Source: an uncultured Acidimicrobiales bacterium (GTDB taxonomy: Bacteria > Actinomycetota > Acidimicrobiia > Acidimicrobiales > SZUA-35). Taken from it: a DNA stretch of 6,987 nucleotides. Position numbers and translations under genes: made by a program. The stretch covers positions 1-6,987 of the forward strand of contig CALLIQ010000675.1 of assembly GCA_938008925.1 (NCBI GenBank). The letters run 5' to 3'. Below the pieces are notes generated by a model. It worked only from the letters and a program-made list of their open reading frames with translations. It searched no databases and was not told the origin of the DNA. Below, in pieces: positions 1 to 5,640 of the stretch; the first letter of the stretch is position 1, and every line of letters starts with the position of its first letter.

Positions 1-53
1 GATTGTCGGGCAGATCCACGATCGCAACGTACGCCCGGCATGATGGCGGGCGC

Positions 54-1280
54 ATGTCGAAGCCATCGAACGCCACGAAACAGGGCTCGCGGCCCGTCCG
101 CCACGAAGCGGCGGCCATCTGCACGCCGGGCCTCGAACCGATCGTCGAAGGCGAGCTCAAAGCCCTCGGCATGAAGCCGAAGCCGGGCAGCCGCGGCGTG
201 GTCGAGTTCCGCGCCAACAACCGCCAGCTCTACGCGGCGAACGTGTGGCTCCGAACCGCTTCCAGGGTGCTCGTGCGAGTGGCGTCGTTCCGAGCCACCG
301 ATTTCGCCCACCTGCAAGATCATGCCGACCGGATCGATTGGGGCCAGTGGATCCCGAAGACCCATCGGGCTGAATTCCGAGTCACCGCATCGAAGTCGAA
401 GCTCTACCACACCGATGCGATCGCCCAGCGGCTGCATCAAGTCGTCGGTCCGCCGGCACTCGACGAGCCGACGCAGCCCTTCGTGGTGCGGATCGACCGT
501 GATCAGGTCACCGTGTCCGTCGACGCCAGCGGTACGCCGCTCCATCGCCGCCCGTGGCGGTCGGACATCGGCGTCGCCCCGCTGCGTCCCACCATGGCTG
601 CAGCCATCCTCCTCGCCTCCGACTGGACGCCAGAGCTCCCGCTGCTCGACCCGTTCTGTGGCTCGGGCACGATCCCCATCGAGGCTGCACTCATCGCTCG
701 AGGTCTGCCGCCGGGCGGAGACCGGACGTTCGCCTTCCAACACTGGAAGGGCTTCGAGCCCGGAGCCTGGGCCAGCGTCAATGCCGCTGCAAAGGCCGAT
801 GTCGCTGCCAAGACGGCGATCGCCGACGCAGGCGCCGAGTCGGCTGGCGAGCCGATCATCGCTGCAGCCGATCGAGACCAGGCGGCCGTCGACGCCGCGA
901 CCGCGAACGCCGAGCGAGCTGGCGTCGCCGACCTCGTCTCGATCAGCCAGGCCGTCGTGAGCGACATCGCGCCGGCGACAGGCGCAGGTGCGGTCGTGAC
1001 CAACCCGCCGTACGGAAAGCGCGTCGGCGACGACGATCTTCGGCCGCTCTATCAGCGCTTCGGCACGGTGTTGCGCGAACAGCGGCCCGAGTGGATGCTG
1101 ACGGTCGTCGCTGCCGATCGTCGCCTCGCCAGCCAGATCGACCGGCGGCTCAAGCCGCACGCGGCGTTCGGCCACGGCGGACTCCGAGTGCAGGTCCTCA
1201 GCCGGCGGGGCGGAAAGCCAGCCGAACCTGATCCGGTCCCCGAAGCTCGAGCCCCGGAGGCGTCGCCGCCCAACTCGTGA
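54..1280 (+). CDS. THUMP-domain class I SAM-dependent RNA methyltransferase (RlmL/TrmN-like, COG0116 type)
   Basis: Probably methylates the exocyclic N2 of a guanine in 23S rRNA or tRNA using S-adenosylmethionine, in the cytoplasm. The 408-residue product starts with a family-typical stretch (CTPGLEPIVEGELKALG, about residues 23-39) leading into a THUMP RNA-binding region up to about residue 145. A linker with LHRRPWR and APLRPTMAAAIL (about 163-186) precedes the Rossmann-fold methyltransferase. SAM-binding motif I is DPFCGSGTIPIEA (199-211) and the catalytic motif IV is NPPYGKR (317-323). The length fits a single-domain family member, about the N-terminal half of E. coli RlmL. ATG 54 was chosen because only 20-odd residues precede the conserved block; the frame is open leftward to the window edge (TTG at 3), so a longer N-terminus is possible. 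Upstream GGCGGG (45-50) is a weak ribosome site. The last 27 or so residues are Pro/Glu/Ala-rich, unlike the family core, and lie antisense to the next gene. Family assignment is strong; the exact target base is not determinable here. Confidence 0.9.
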   Translation: MSKPSNATKQGSRPVRHEAAAICTPGLEPIVEGELKALGMKPKPGSRGVVEFRANNRQLYAANVWLRTASRVLVRVASFRATDFAHLQDHADRIDWGQWIPKTHRAEFRVTASKSKLYHTDAIAQRLHQVVGPPALDEPTQPFVVRIDRDQVTVSVDASGTPLHRRPWRSDIGVAPLRPTMAAAILLASDWTPELPLLDPFCGSGTIPIEAALIARGLPPGGDRTFAFQHWKGFEPGAWASVNAAAKADVAAKTAIADAGAESAGEPIIAAADRDQAAVDAATANAERAGVADLVSISQAVVSDIAPATGAGAVVTNPPYGKRVGDDDLRPLYQRFGTVLREQRPEWMLTVVAADRRLASQIDRRLKPHAAFGHGGLRVQVLSRRGGKPAEPDPVPEARAPEASPPNS

Positions 1281-1704
1281 CGGCCTCGAGCGCTGCCACG
1301 ATGCGCAGATGCTCGGTCTCGAGCGCTCCGCTGCACGGGGCCGTCGTCGACCCGGGAATGGTGAATGTCGCCGCGCCGTCGGCGGTGGCCGTCAGGCTGC
1401 CGAACACGGTCTGACACTGATCGGTGGCCCGCATCGATGCCACGGTCACATCGATCTCGAAAACGAAGGGTTCGTCGCTCTCCTCGATGATCTCGAGCGC
1501 GCCGTCGTCGTCTTCCCCGTCGGCGAACTCCCATGAGCCGTCGAGCATGTCGGCGGCGATGGCGCCACTGTCGATCACATCACTGTCGATCACATCGCTG
1601 TCGATCGCGCCCTCGGCGTTCGGTCCTCCGTCGAGGTCGTCACCGCCCGAACTGCAGGCGGCGAGCGCGAGAGCGAGGAGCATCACGAGGCGCCGGAGGG
1701 ACAT
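1198..1704 (-). CDS. META-domain (HslJ-like) lipoprotein
   Basis: Predicted envelope lipoprotein of 168 residues and unknown role. It starts with MSLRR, a hydrophobic core and lipobox LAAC with the lipidated cysteine at 17. A low-complexity Asp/Gly/Ser linker follows (about 18-52), containing a repeated VIDSD unit at about 35-46. From about residue 54 the pattern matches the META domain: LDGSWEF, then QCQTVFGSLT (about 96-105), then CSGALETEHLRIVAALEAVTSW (Cys 124, Glu, ALxxV), ending with LELRGPDQVRLAF. META domains occur in the heat-inducible HslJ protein and related secreted proteins; whether this one answers stress is unknown. ATG 1704 is preferred over GTG 1710 because a TAGCTT -10 hexamer lies 7 nt before it, implying a leaderless mRNA; no Shine-Dalgarno is visible. 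The gene diverges from the molybdenum hydroxylase operon and overlaps the 3' end of the methyltransferase gene by 83 bp in opposite orientation. The META assignment rests on motif pattern by eye. Confidence 0.8.
   Translation of the reverse strand: MSLRRLVMLLALALAACSSGGDDLDGGPNAEGAIDSDVIDSDVIDSGAIAADMLDGSWEFADGEDDDGALEIIEESDEPFVFEIDVTVASMRATDQCQTVFGSLTATADGAATFTIPGSTTAPCSGALETEHLRIVAALEAVTSWAATPPGLELRGPDQVRLAFRPAG
1566..1610. repeat. 15-bp in-frame tandem repeat, 3 units (2 perfect, 1 degenerate)
   Basis: The unit CACTGTCGATCACAT occurs identically at 1566-1580 and 1581-1595. A third copy at 1596-1610 has four changes (CGCTGTCGATCGCGC). It lies in the lipoprotein's linker just after the lipidation site and encodes the repeated VIDSD-type pentapeptide on the minus strand. 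Since 15 is a multiple of three, gain or loss of a unit only lengthens or shortens the tether between membrane anchor and META domain. Confidence 0.9.
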
Positions 1705-1711
1705 CGGCACG

Positions 1712-1717
1712 AAGCTA
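1712..1717 (-). promoter_or_regulatory. -10 hexamer TAGCTT for the META lipoprotein gene (leaderless type)
   Basis: On the minus strand TAGCTT (a TANNNT actinobacterial -10) is followed by 7 nt and then ATG 1704, so transcription would begin at or next to the start codon. There is no recognisable -35 hexamer and no ribosome-binding site, consistent with leaderless expression. The GTG at 1710 would lie only 1 nt after the hexamer, too close to be a transcribed start, which argues against it. Confidence 0.55.
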
Positions 1718-1750
1718 GCGGTTGGGCGACCGGGCCAGCGTTTGCGTCAC

Positions 1751-1771
1751 CGAGGCCACGGTGCGGCCTCG
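1751..1771. promoter_or_regulatory. Inverted repeat in the divergent promoter region, possible operator
   Basis: Perfect 7-bp arms CGAGGCC (1751-1757) and GGCCTCG (1765-1771) flank a 7-nt spacer. The centre is about 44 bp upstream of the lipoprotein -10 and about 90 bp upstream of the oxidoreductase -10, so it could serve either divergent gene. It may be a dimeric regulator site; no specific regulator is recognisable. Confidence 0.35.
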
Positions 1772-1782
1772 ATCTGGGCTGC

Positions 1783-1826
1783 GACATGGGCACGTTGTCG
1801 GCAGGTTGAGGGCACGTTGTGGGCAT
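1783..1826 (+). repeat. Four-unit tandem array of 11-bp direct repeats upstream of the molybdenum hydroxylase operon
   Basis: Four contiguous units at 1783-1793, 1794-1804, 1805-1815 and 1816-1826 match the consensus GTTGTGGGCAC at 8, 9, 10 and 10 of 11 positions. The GGGCA core recurs exactly every 11 bp, about one helical turn, so all copies face the same side of the DNA. The last unit ends 20 bp before the putative -10, where a -35 would normally lie (TTGCCC at 1826-1831 is only a weak one). This geometry resembles activator sites built of 11-bp direct repeats, such as those of PhoB/PhoP (OmpR family) or SARP regulators. The periodicity is seen directly; regulator binding is inference. Confidence 0.6.
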
Positions 1827-1846
1827 TGCCCTGCTGCGCCCGTGAC

Positions 1847-1852
1847 TACCAT
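1847..1852 (+). promoter_or_regulatory. -10 hexamer TACCAT for the molybdenum hydroxylase operon (leaderless type)
   Basis: TACCAT fits TANNNT and is separated by 6 nt from ATG 1859, placing the expected +1 on the A of the start codon. No Shine-Dalgarno sequence precedes that ATG. A weak -35 candidate TTGCCC (1826-1831) lies 15 bp upstream, within the perfect palindrome GGGCATTGCCC (1821-1831), so activation through the adjacent 11-bp repeats is plausible. Confidence 0.55.
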
Positions 1853-1858
1853 CGGCCG

Positions 1859-3352
1859 ATGAACACTTCGTCGCAGCCGCACCATCTGCACCACGTGCAG
1901 GTTTCGGGGCACCGAGCCGACCGGTACGTGAGCCCCCGGTCGCTCGACGAGGCACTCGCCCTGCTCGATCGCCATGGCAGCGATGCGCGGGTCGTCGCCG
2001 GCGGAACCGACTTGCTCGTCGAACTCGACCGGCGGGTCTCGACGCCGTCGGTCCTGATCGACCTCACACGCATCGAGGGTCTCGACGCCATCAGCGAAGC
2101 CGACGGCACGATCCGGCTCGGCCCGCTCGTCACGCACAACCAGGCGGCAACCTCGCCCGTCGTGGTGGCCGGCGGCATCCCGCTGGCGCAGGCGTGCCTC
2201 GAGGTCGGGTCTCCCGCGCTGCGCAATCGGGCGACCATTGTCGGCAACGTGGTGACCGCGAGCCCGGCCAACGACACGATCAGCGCCCTCGCCTCACTCG
2301 ACGCCGTCGTCGCCATCGCCTCGACTCGGGGCGAGCGAACCGTGCCGATCGCCGAGTTCCACACCGGCGTCCGGGCGACGGTGCTGGAGGCCGATGAGCT
2401 CGTGACCTCGATCTCGTTCCCGGCGCTCTCCGACGACGACCGGGGCCTCTACCTCAAGCTCGGACTTCGCAAGGCACAGGCCATCTCGGTGGTGCACGTG
2501 TCGATGGTGTGCCGAGGTGCGAGCGTCGTCGCCGACGCGAGGATCGCCATCGGCAGCGTCGCTCCAACGATCGTCACCGTTCCCGCCGCCGAGCAGCTGC
2601 TGTCGGGTGTGGAGTTGGCATCGCTCACCGACGGCGAGATCGACGCGGTGGCCGCTGTGTGCCAAGAGGCCGTGAACCCGATCGATGATCTCCGGGCCCC
2701 CGCTGACTATCGGACCGACCAGGTCGAGGTCATGGTGCGGGTCGGGCTCGACGCCTTGCGGGCCGGGACCGAACGCGTCGCCCACCCCGCGGCACCTCCC
2801 GTCTTGGGTGGCCCCGCCGTCTCGGTGAAGCCGACGAGCGCGGCATCCGCCGCCGGTGAGGTCGCCGTCGAGTTGTCGACGGGCGATGCGGTGACCGCCA
2901 CGATCAACGGCGAACCGGTCAGCGCTCCCCAACACGGCGAGACCTTGCTCGACTGGTTGCGCGACCAAGCTGGGCTCACCGGCACGAAGGAAGGGTGCGC
3001 GGAAGGGGAGTGCGGCGCCTGCACGGTTCACCTCGGATCGACCGCGGTCCTCAGTTGTCTCGTCCCGGCCGGTCGAGCCGACGGCGAGTCGATCACGACG
3101 ATCGAGGGGTTGGCCCCTGGCGACGACCTTCACCCGCTCCAGCAGGCGTTCATCGATCGGGCCGCCGTGCAATGCGGCTACTGCATCCCCGGCTTCTTGA
3201 TGGCGGGCGCTGCCCTCGAGGTCGAGTCCGGCACCGCCCTCAGTGCGGAGGATCTCAAGCTCGGTCTCTCCGGCAACCTGTGCCGCTGCACCGGCTACTA
3301 CGCGATCGAGTCGGCCTTCGCCGACGCCGCGTCACGGGAGGCGCAGTCATGA
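1859..3352 (+). CDS. Molybdenum hydroxylase FAD-binding subunit fused to [2Fe-2S] subunit (CoxM-CoxS type fusion)
   Basis: Electron-transfer subunit of a xanthine dehydrogenase/CO dehydrogenase family enzyme: it carries electrons from the Mo cofactor over two [2Fe-2S] clusters to FAD. In the 497-residue product, about residues 20-190 form the FAD domain with VAGGTDLL (46-53) and TIVGNVVTASPANDT (126-140), the second a variant of the usual TxGGN. A CODH flavoprotein C-terminal-like domain runs to about 300 (YLKLGLRKAQAISVV). An Ala/Pro-rich linker (about 301-335) joins the iron-sulfur part. The plant-ferredoxin-type cluster has Cys380, 385, 388 and 400; the second cluster has QCGYC (439, 442) and CRC (475, 477), so all eight ligands are present. 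ATG 1859 was chosen because a TACCAT -10 sits 6 nt upstream and homology begins soon after; further upstream the frame is antisense to the lipoprotein gene. The stop overlaps the next gene's start by ATGA, indicating translational coupling. Domain order FAD then FeS reverses that of XDH and XdhA. Confidence 0.93.
   Translation: MNTSSQPHHLHHVQVSGHRADRYVSPRSLDEALALLDRHGSDARVVAGGTDLLVELDRRVSTPSVLIDLTRIEGLDAISEADGTIRLGPLVTHNQAATSPVVVAGGIPLAQACLEVGSPALRNRATIVGNVVTASPANDTISALASLDAVVAIASTRGERTVPIAEFHTGVRATVLEADELVTSISFPALSDDDRGLYLKLGLRKAQAISVVHVSMVCRGASVVADARIAIGSVAPTIVTVPAAEQLLSGVELASLTDGEIDAVAAVCQEAVNPIDDLRAPADYRTDQVEVMVRVGLDALRAGTERVAHPAAPPVLGGPAVSVKPTSAASAAGEVAVELSTGDAVTATINGEPVSAPQHGETLLDWLRDQAGLTGTKEGCAEGECGACTVHLGSTAVLSCLVPAGRADGESITTIEGLAPGDDLHPLQQAFIDRAAVQCGYCIPGFLMAGAALEVESGTALSAEDLKLGLSGNLCRCTGYYAIESAFADAASREAQS
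3336..3341 (+). promoter_or_regulatory. Ribosome-binding site GGGAGG for the molybdopterin subunit
   Basis: GGGAGG lies 7 nt before ATG 3349, inside the end of the upstream gene. It fixes the start of the large subunit at the ATGA overlap and contrasts with the leaderless-looking first gene of the operon. Confidence 0.8.
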
Positions 3353-5589
3353 GCCTCGGAACCAGCCGTCCGAAGCCCGATGCTCGAGGCAAGGTCACCG
3401 GCGACGCGATGTATGCGGGCGATCTCGCAACCGACGATCAACTCGTCGCCAAGGTCGTCTTCACCAACCAGCCCCACGCCCGCCTCCTCCGTCTCGACAC
3501 CACCGCCGCGACCGCGATCGACGGCGTCGTCGCCGTGGTGACCGCAGCCGACGTTCCCGTCAACGAGTACGGCCTCACGATGTTCGATCAGCCCGTGCTC
3601 ATCGGTCCGGCCAGTATCGGAAACGGACCCGCCGCCGTTCCCCACGACGTCTCTCGTTGGGAGGCCGACCACCTCGCGGTGATCGTCGCCGAGACCGCCG
3701 AGGCGGCCGACGCAGGCGCCGCCGCGATCGAGGCCGAATGGGAGCCGTTGGCGCTCGTCGCCGACATCGACGCGGCGCTCGCGGCCGATGCACCGCTCCT
3801 TCACCCGGAGCACCCATCGGGCGCCAACGATTACCACCACTACGTGATCCGCAAGGGCGATACGGCCGCTGCGTTCGCCGAGGCGGCTCACGTCATCGAG
3901 GGCACATACGAAGTGCCGTACCAAGAGCACGCCTTTCTCCAGACCGAAGCCGCCATCGGATGGATCGACGATGACGGCCGGGTCGCCGTCACCACCGGGG
4001 GTCAGTGGACCCACGAGGATCAGGAACAGATCGCCCACGCACTCGGGCTCGACGCCGATCGGGTTCGCGTCATCTACGAGGCGATCGGGGGTGCGTTCGG
4101 GGGCAAGGAAGACATGAGCCTCCAAATCGTCGTCGCCCTCGCCGCCGTGGTGCTGCGAGACCGCGGCATCGATCGGCCGGTGAAGGCGGTCTGGAGCCGC
4201 GAGGAATCGATCGTCGGCCATCACAAGCGGCACCGAGGCCGGGTCACGGCACGACTCGCGGCCGACGAAGACGGTCGCATCCTCGCCGTGGAAGCGACCG
4301 GCCACCTCGACGCCGGCGCCTACAACTACACGTCGAACAAGGTGCTGGGGAACCTGCACCTGTGCGTCGGCGGGGCCTACGAGATCCCCAACGCCAACAT
4401 CGACTCCTACGCGGTCTACACGAACGCCATTCCCGGCGGAGCGTTCCGCGGCTTCGGTGGCCCCCAGGGTTGTTTCGTCGCCGAGTGCCAGATGAACAAG
4501 CTGGCCGAGGCCAGTGGCATCGACCCGGTCGAACTGCGGCGACGCAACACCTTGCGAGACGGTTCGATCGGCATCACCAGCACCGAGCTCCCCGCTGGCG
4601 TGAGCCTCCCCGAGGTGATCGACGCATGCGCCGACGCAGCGGCGTGGTCCGAGCCGCTCGCCGATGCGAAACCGATCGCGGCGTTCGCCTCACTGCCTCC
4701 CAGCACGGCCACGGCCAAGCGGGGCCGAGGGTTCGCCTGCGCCTACAAGAACATCGGCTTCTCGTTCGGTTTCCCCGAACGCAGCGAGGCCACGATCGTG
4801 CTCCATGGCGACGAGTCGGCCGATGCCCCCGACTCGGCGGAGGTCTTCCTCGCTGGCGCCGACGTCGGCCAGGGAGCGCACACCGCCTTCGTGCAGATGA
4901 CGGCGGAGGCGACCGGCCTCGACTTCGACCAGATCACCCCGACCTTCTCCGACACCGCGACGAGCGGCGACTCCGGATCGGCTTCCGCATCCCGGCTCAG
5001 CTGGATGACCGGCAACGCCATCCTCGGTGCCGCCGAGGAAGCGGAGAAGGCGTGGCGAGAAGGTGCTCGGCCAGCCGTCGGCGACTTCCGGTACACCCCA
5101 CCGCCGACCGAGATGCTCGATCCCGACGGAGCGCCGACGGTGCCAAACTTCGCCTACGGCTACGTGGCCGAGGCGGTCGACCTGACGGTCGATGTGGCGA
5201 CCGGCCACATCGTCGTTCACGACGTGGTCTGCGCCGTCGACGTCGGCCGGATCATCAACCACGATCTCGTGGTCGGCCAGGTCGAAGGAGCGGTCATCCA
5301 GGCCCACGGTTACGCCCTGTCGGAGAACCTGCAGGTCGTCGACGGACGGGTCCTGAATCCACGCTTCAGCGGCTACCTCATCCCGGGCATCGGCGACATT
5401 CCCGAACAGGTTCGCTCGGTGCTGCTCGAGGTGCCCGACCCGAGAGGCCCATTCGGCGTTCGAGGCATGGCGGAGATGCCGCTCATGCCATACGCCCCAG
5501 CCGTCGTCGCCGCCCTGCACGATGCGACGGGTGTCTGGTTCGACCAGTTCCCGCTCACACCCAGCCGGGTACGGGCCGCCCTCCGCTGA
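3349..5589 (+). CDS. Molybdenum hydroxylase large (molybdopterin-binding) subunit, xanthine dehydrogenase family
   Basis: Catalytic subunit that hydroxylates a substrate with water-derived oxygen at a Mo-pterin centre and passes electrons to its FAD/FeS partner. The 746-residue length is normal for the family. The N-terminal PDARGKVTGDAMYAGDL (10-26) is the usual opening of the aldehyde oxidase/XDH a/b hammerhead domain. By gap-free local comparison with remembered bovine XDH: Q219 in TTGGQ matches Q767, E254 in GGAFGGKE matches E802, N335 replaces R880, R367 and F369 in GGAFRGFGGPQG match R912 and F914, F473 in GFSF matches F1009, and E709 in RGMAEMPL matches the catalytic E1261. GQG (507-509) matches a cofactor-contact loop. 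The CO-dehydrogenase AYxCSFR loop is absent, so this is not a form I CoxL. Substrate unknown: an N-heterocycle, purine-like compound or aromatic aldehyde are candidates. No XdhC/CoxD/CoxF-type maturation gene follows; the next gene is convergent. Confidence 0.93.
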   Translation: MSLGTSRPKPDARGKVTGDAMYAGDLATDDQLVAKVVFTNQPHARLLRLDTTAATAIDGVVAVVTAADVPVNEYGLTMFDQPVLIGPASIGNGPAAVPHDVSRWEADHLAVIVAETAEAADAGAAAIEAEWEPLALVADIDAALAADAPLLHPEHPSGANDYHHYVIRKGDTAAAFAEAAHVIEGTYEVPYQEHAFLQTEAAIGWIDDDGRVAVTTGGQWTHEDQEQIAHALGLDADRVRVIYEAIGGAFGGKEDMSLQIVVALAAVVLRDRGIDRPVKAVWSREESIVGHHKRHRGRVTARLAADEDGRILAVEATGHLDAGAYNYTSNKVLGNLHLCVGGAYEIPNANIDSYAVYTNAIPGGAFRGFGGPQGCFVAECQMNKLAEASGIDPVELRRRNTLRDGSIGITSTELPAGVSLPEVIDACADAAAWSEPLADAKPIAAFASLPPSTATAKRGRGFACAYKNIGFSFGFPERSEATIVLHGDESADAPDSAEVFLAGADVGQGAHTAFVQMTAEATGLDFDQITPTFSDTATSGDSGSASASRLSWMTGNAILGAAEEAEKAWREGARPAVGDFRYTPPPTEMLDPDGAPTVPNFAYGYVAEAVDLTVDVATGHIVVHDVVCAVDVGRIINHDLVVGQVEGAVIQAHGYALSENLQVVDGRVLNPRFSGYLIPGIGDIPEQVRSVLLEVPDPRGPFGVRGMAEMPLMPYAPAVVAALHDATGVWFDQFPLTPSRVRAALR

Positions 5590-5595
5590 TCCGAC

Positions 5596-5617
5596 GACTC
5601 AGCGAGGACTCAGCGAG
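5596..5617. repeat. Perfect tandem 11-bp duplication in the convergent spacer
   Basis: GACTCAGCGAG occurs twice back to back (5596-5606, 5607-5617) in the 51-bp gap between the stops of the oxidoreductase and the GIN lipoprotein genes. The core TCAGCG recurs at 5599, 5610, 5631 and 5641, the last covering the lipoprotein stop codon. The oxidoreductase stop region CGCTGA (5584-5589) is complementary to TCAGCG at 5599-5604, allowing a 6-bp stem with a 9-nt loop. That is a weak candidate transcript end; there is no T-tract. Confidence 0.7.
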
Positions 5618-5640
5618 GACCCGGCGTTGGTCAGCGTCGC

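Noticed and set aside
3..53. TTG start for the methyltransferase at position 3
   Set aside because: The 17 extra residues show no family similarity and ATG 54 is available; a start outside the window cannot be fully excluded.
1285..1327. Direct repeat CTCGAGCGCT (1285-1294 and 1318-1327)
   Set aside because: Inside the META coding sequence, encodes Leu/Glu/Ala codons in GC-rich DNA, and shows no periodicity; probably chance.
1424..1858. N-terminal extension of the FAD/FeS protein to 642 residues
   Set aside because: It would run antisense through the lipoprotein gene and the promoter repeats; the FAD-domain homology and a -10 at 6 nt both point to ATG 1859.
2294..3172. Antisense 292-codon frame opposite the FAD/FeS gene
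   Set aside because: No recognisable motif; the sense strand carries FAD and cluster motifs in full.
3298..4359. Antisense 353-codon frame opposite the molybdopterin subunit
   Set aside because: Low-complexity Asp/Gly/Val/His composition with no domain; opposite strand of a conserved catalytic gene.
4432..4464. Form I CO dehydrogenase (CoxL) identity for the large subunit
   Set aside because: The active-site loop reads GGAFRGFGGPQG rather than the AYxCSFR motif of true CO dehydrogenase.
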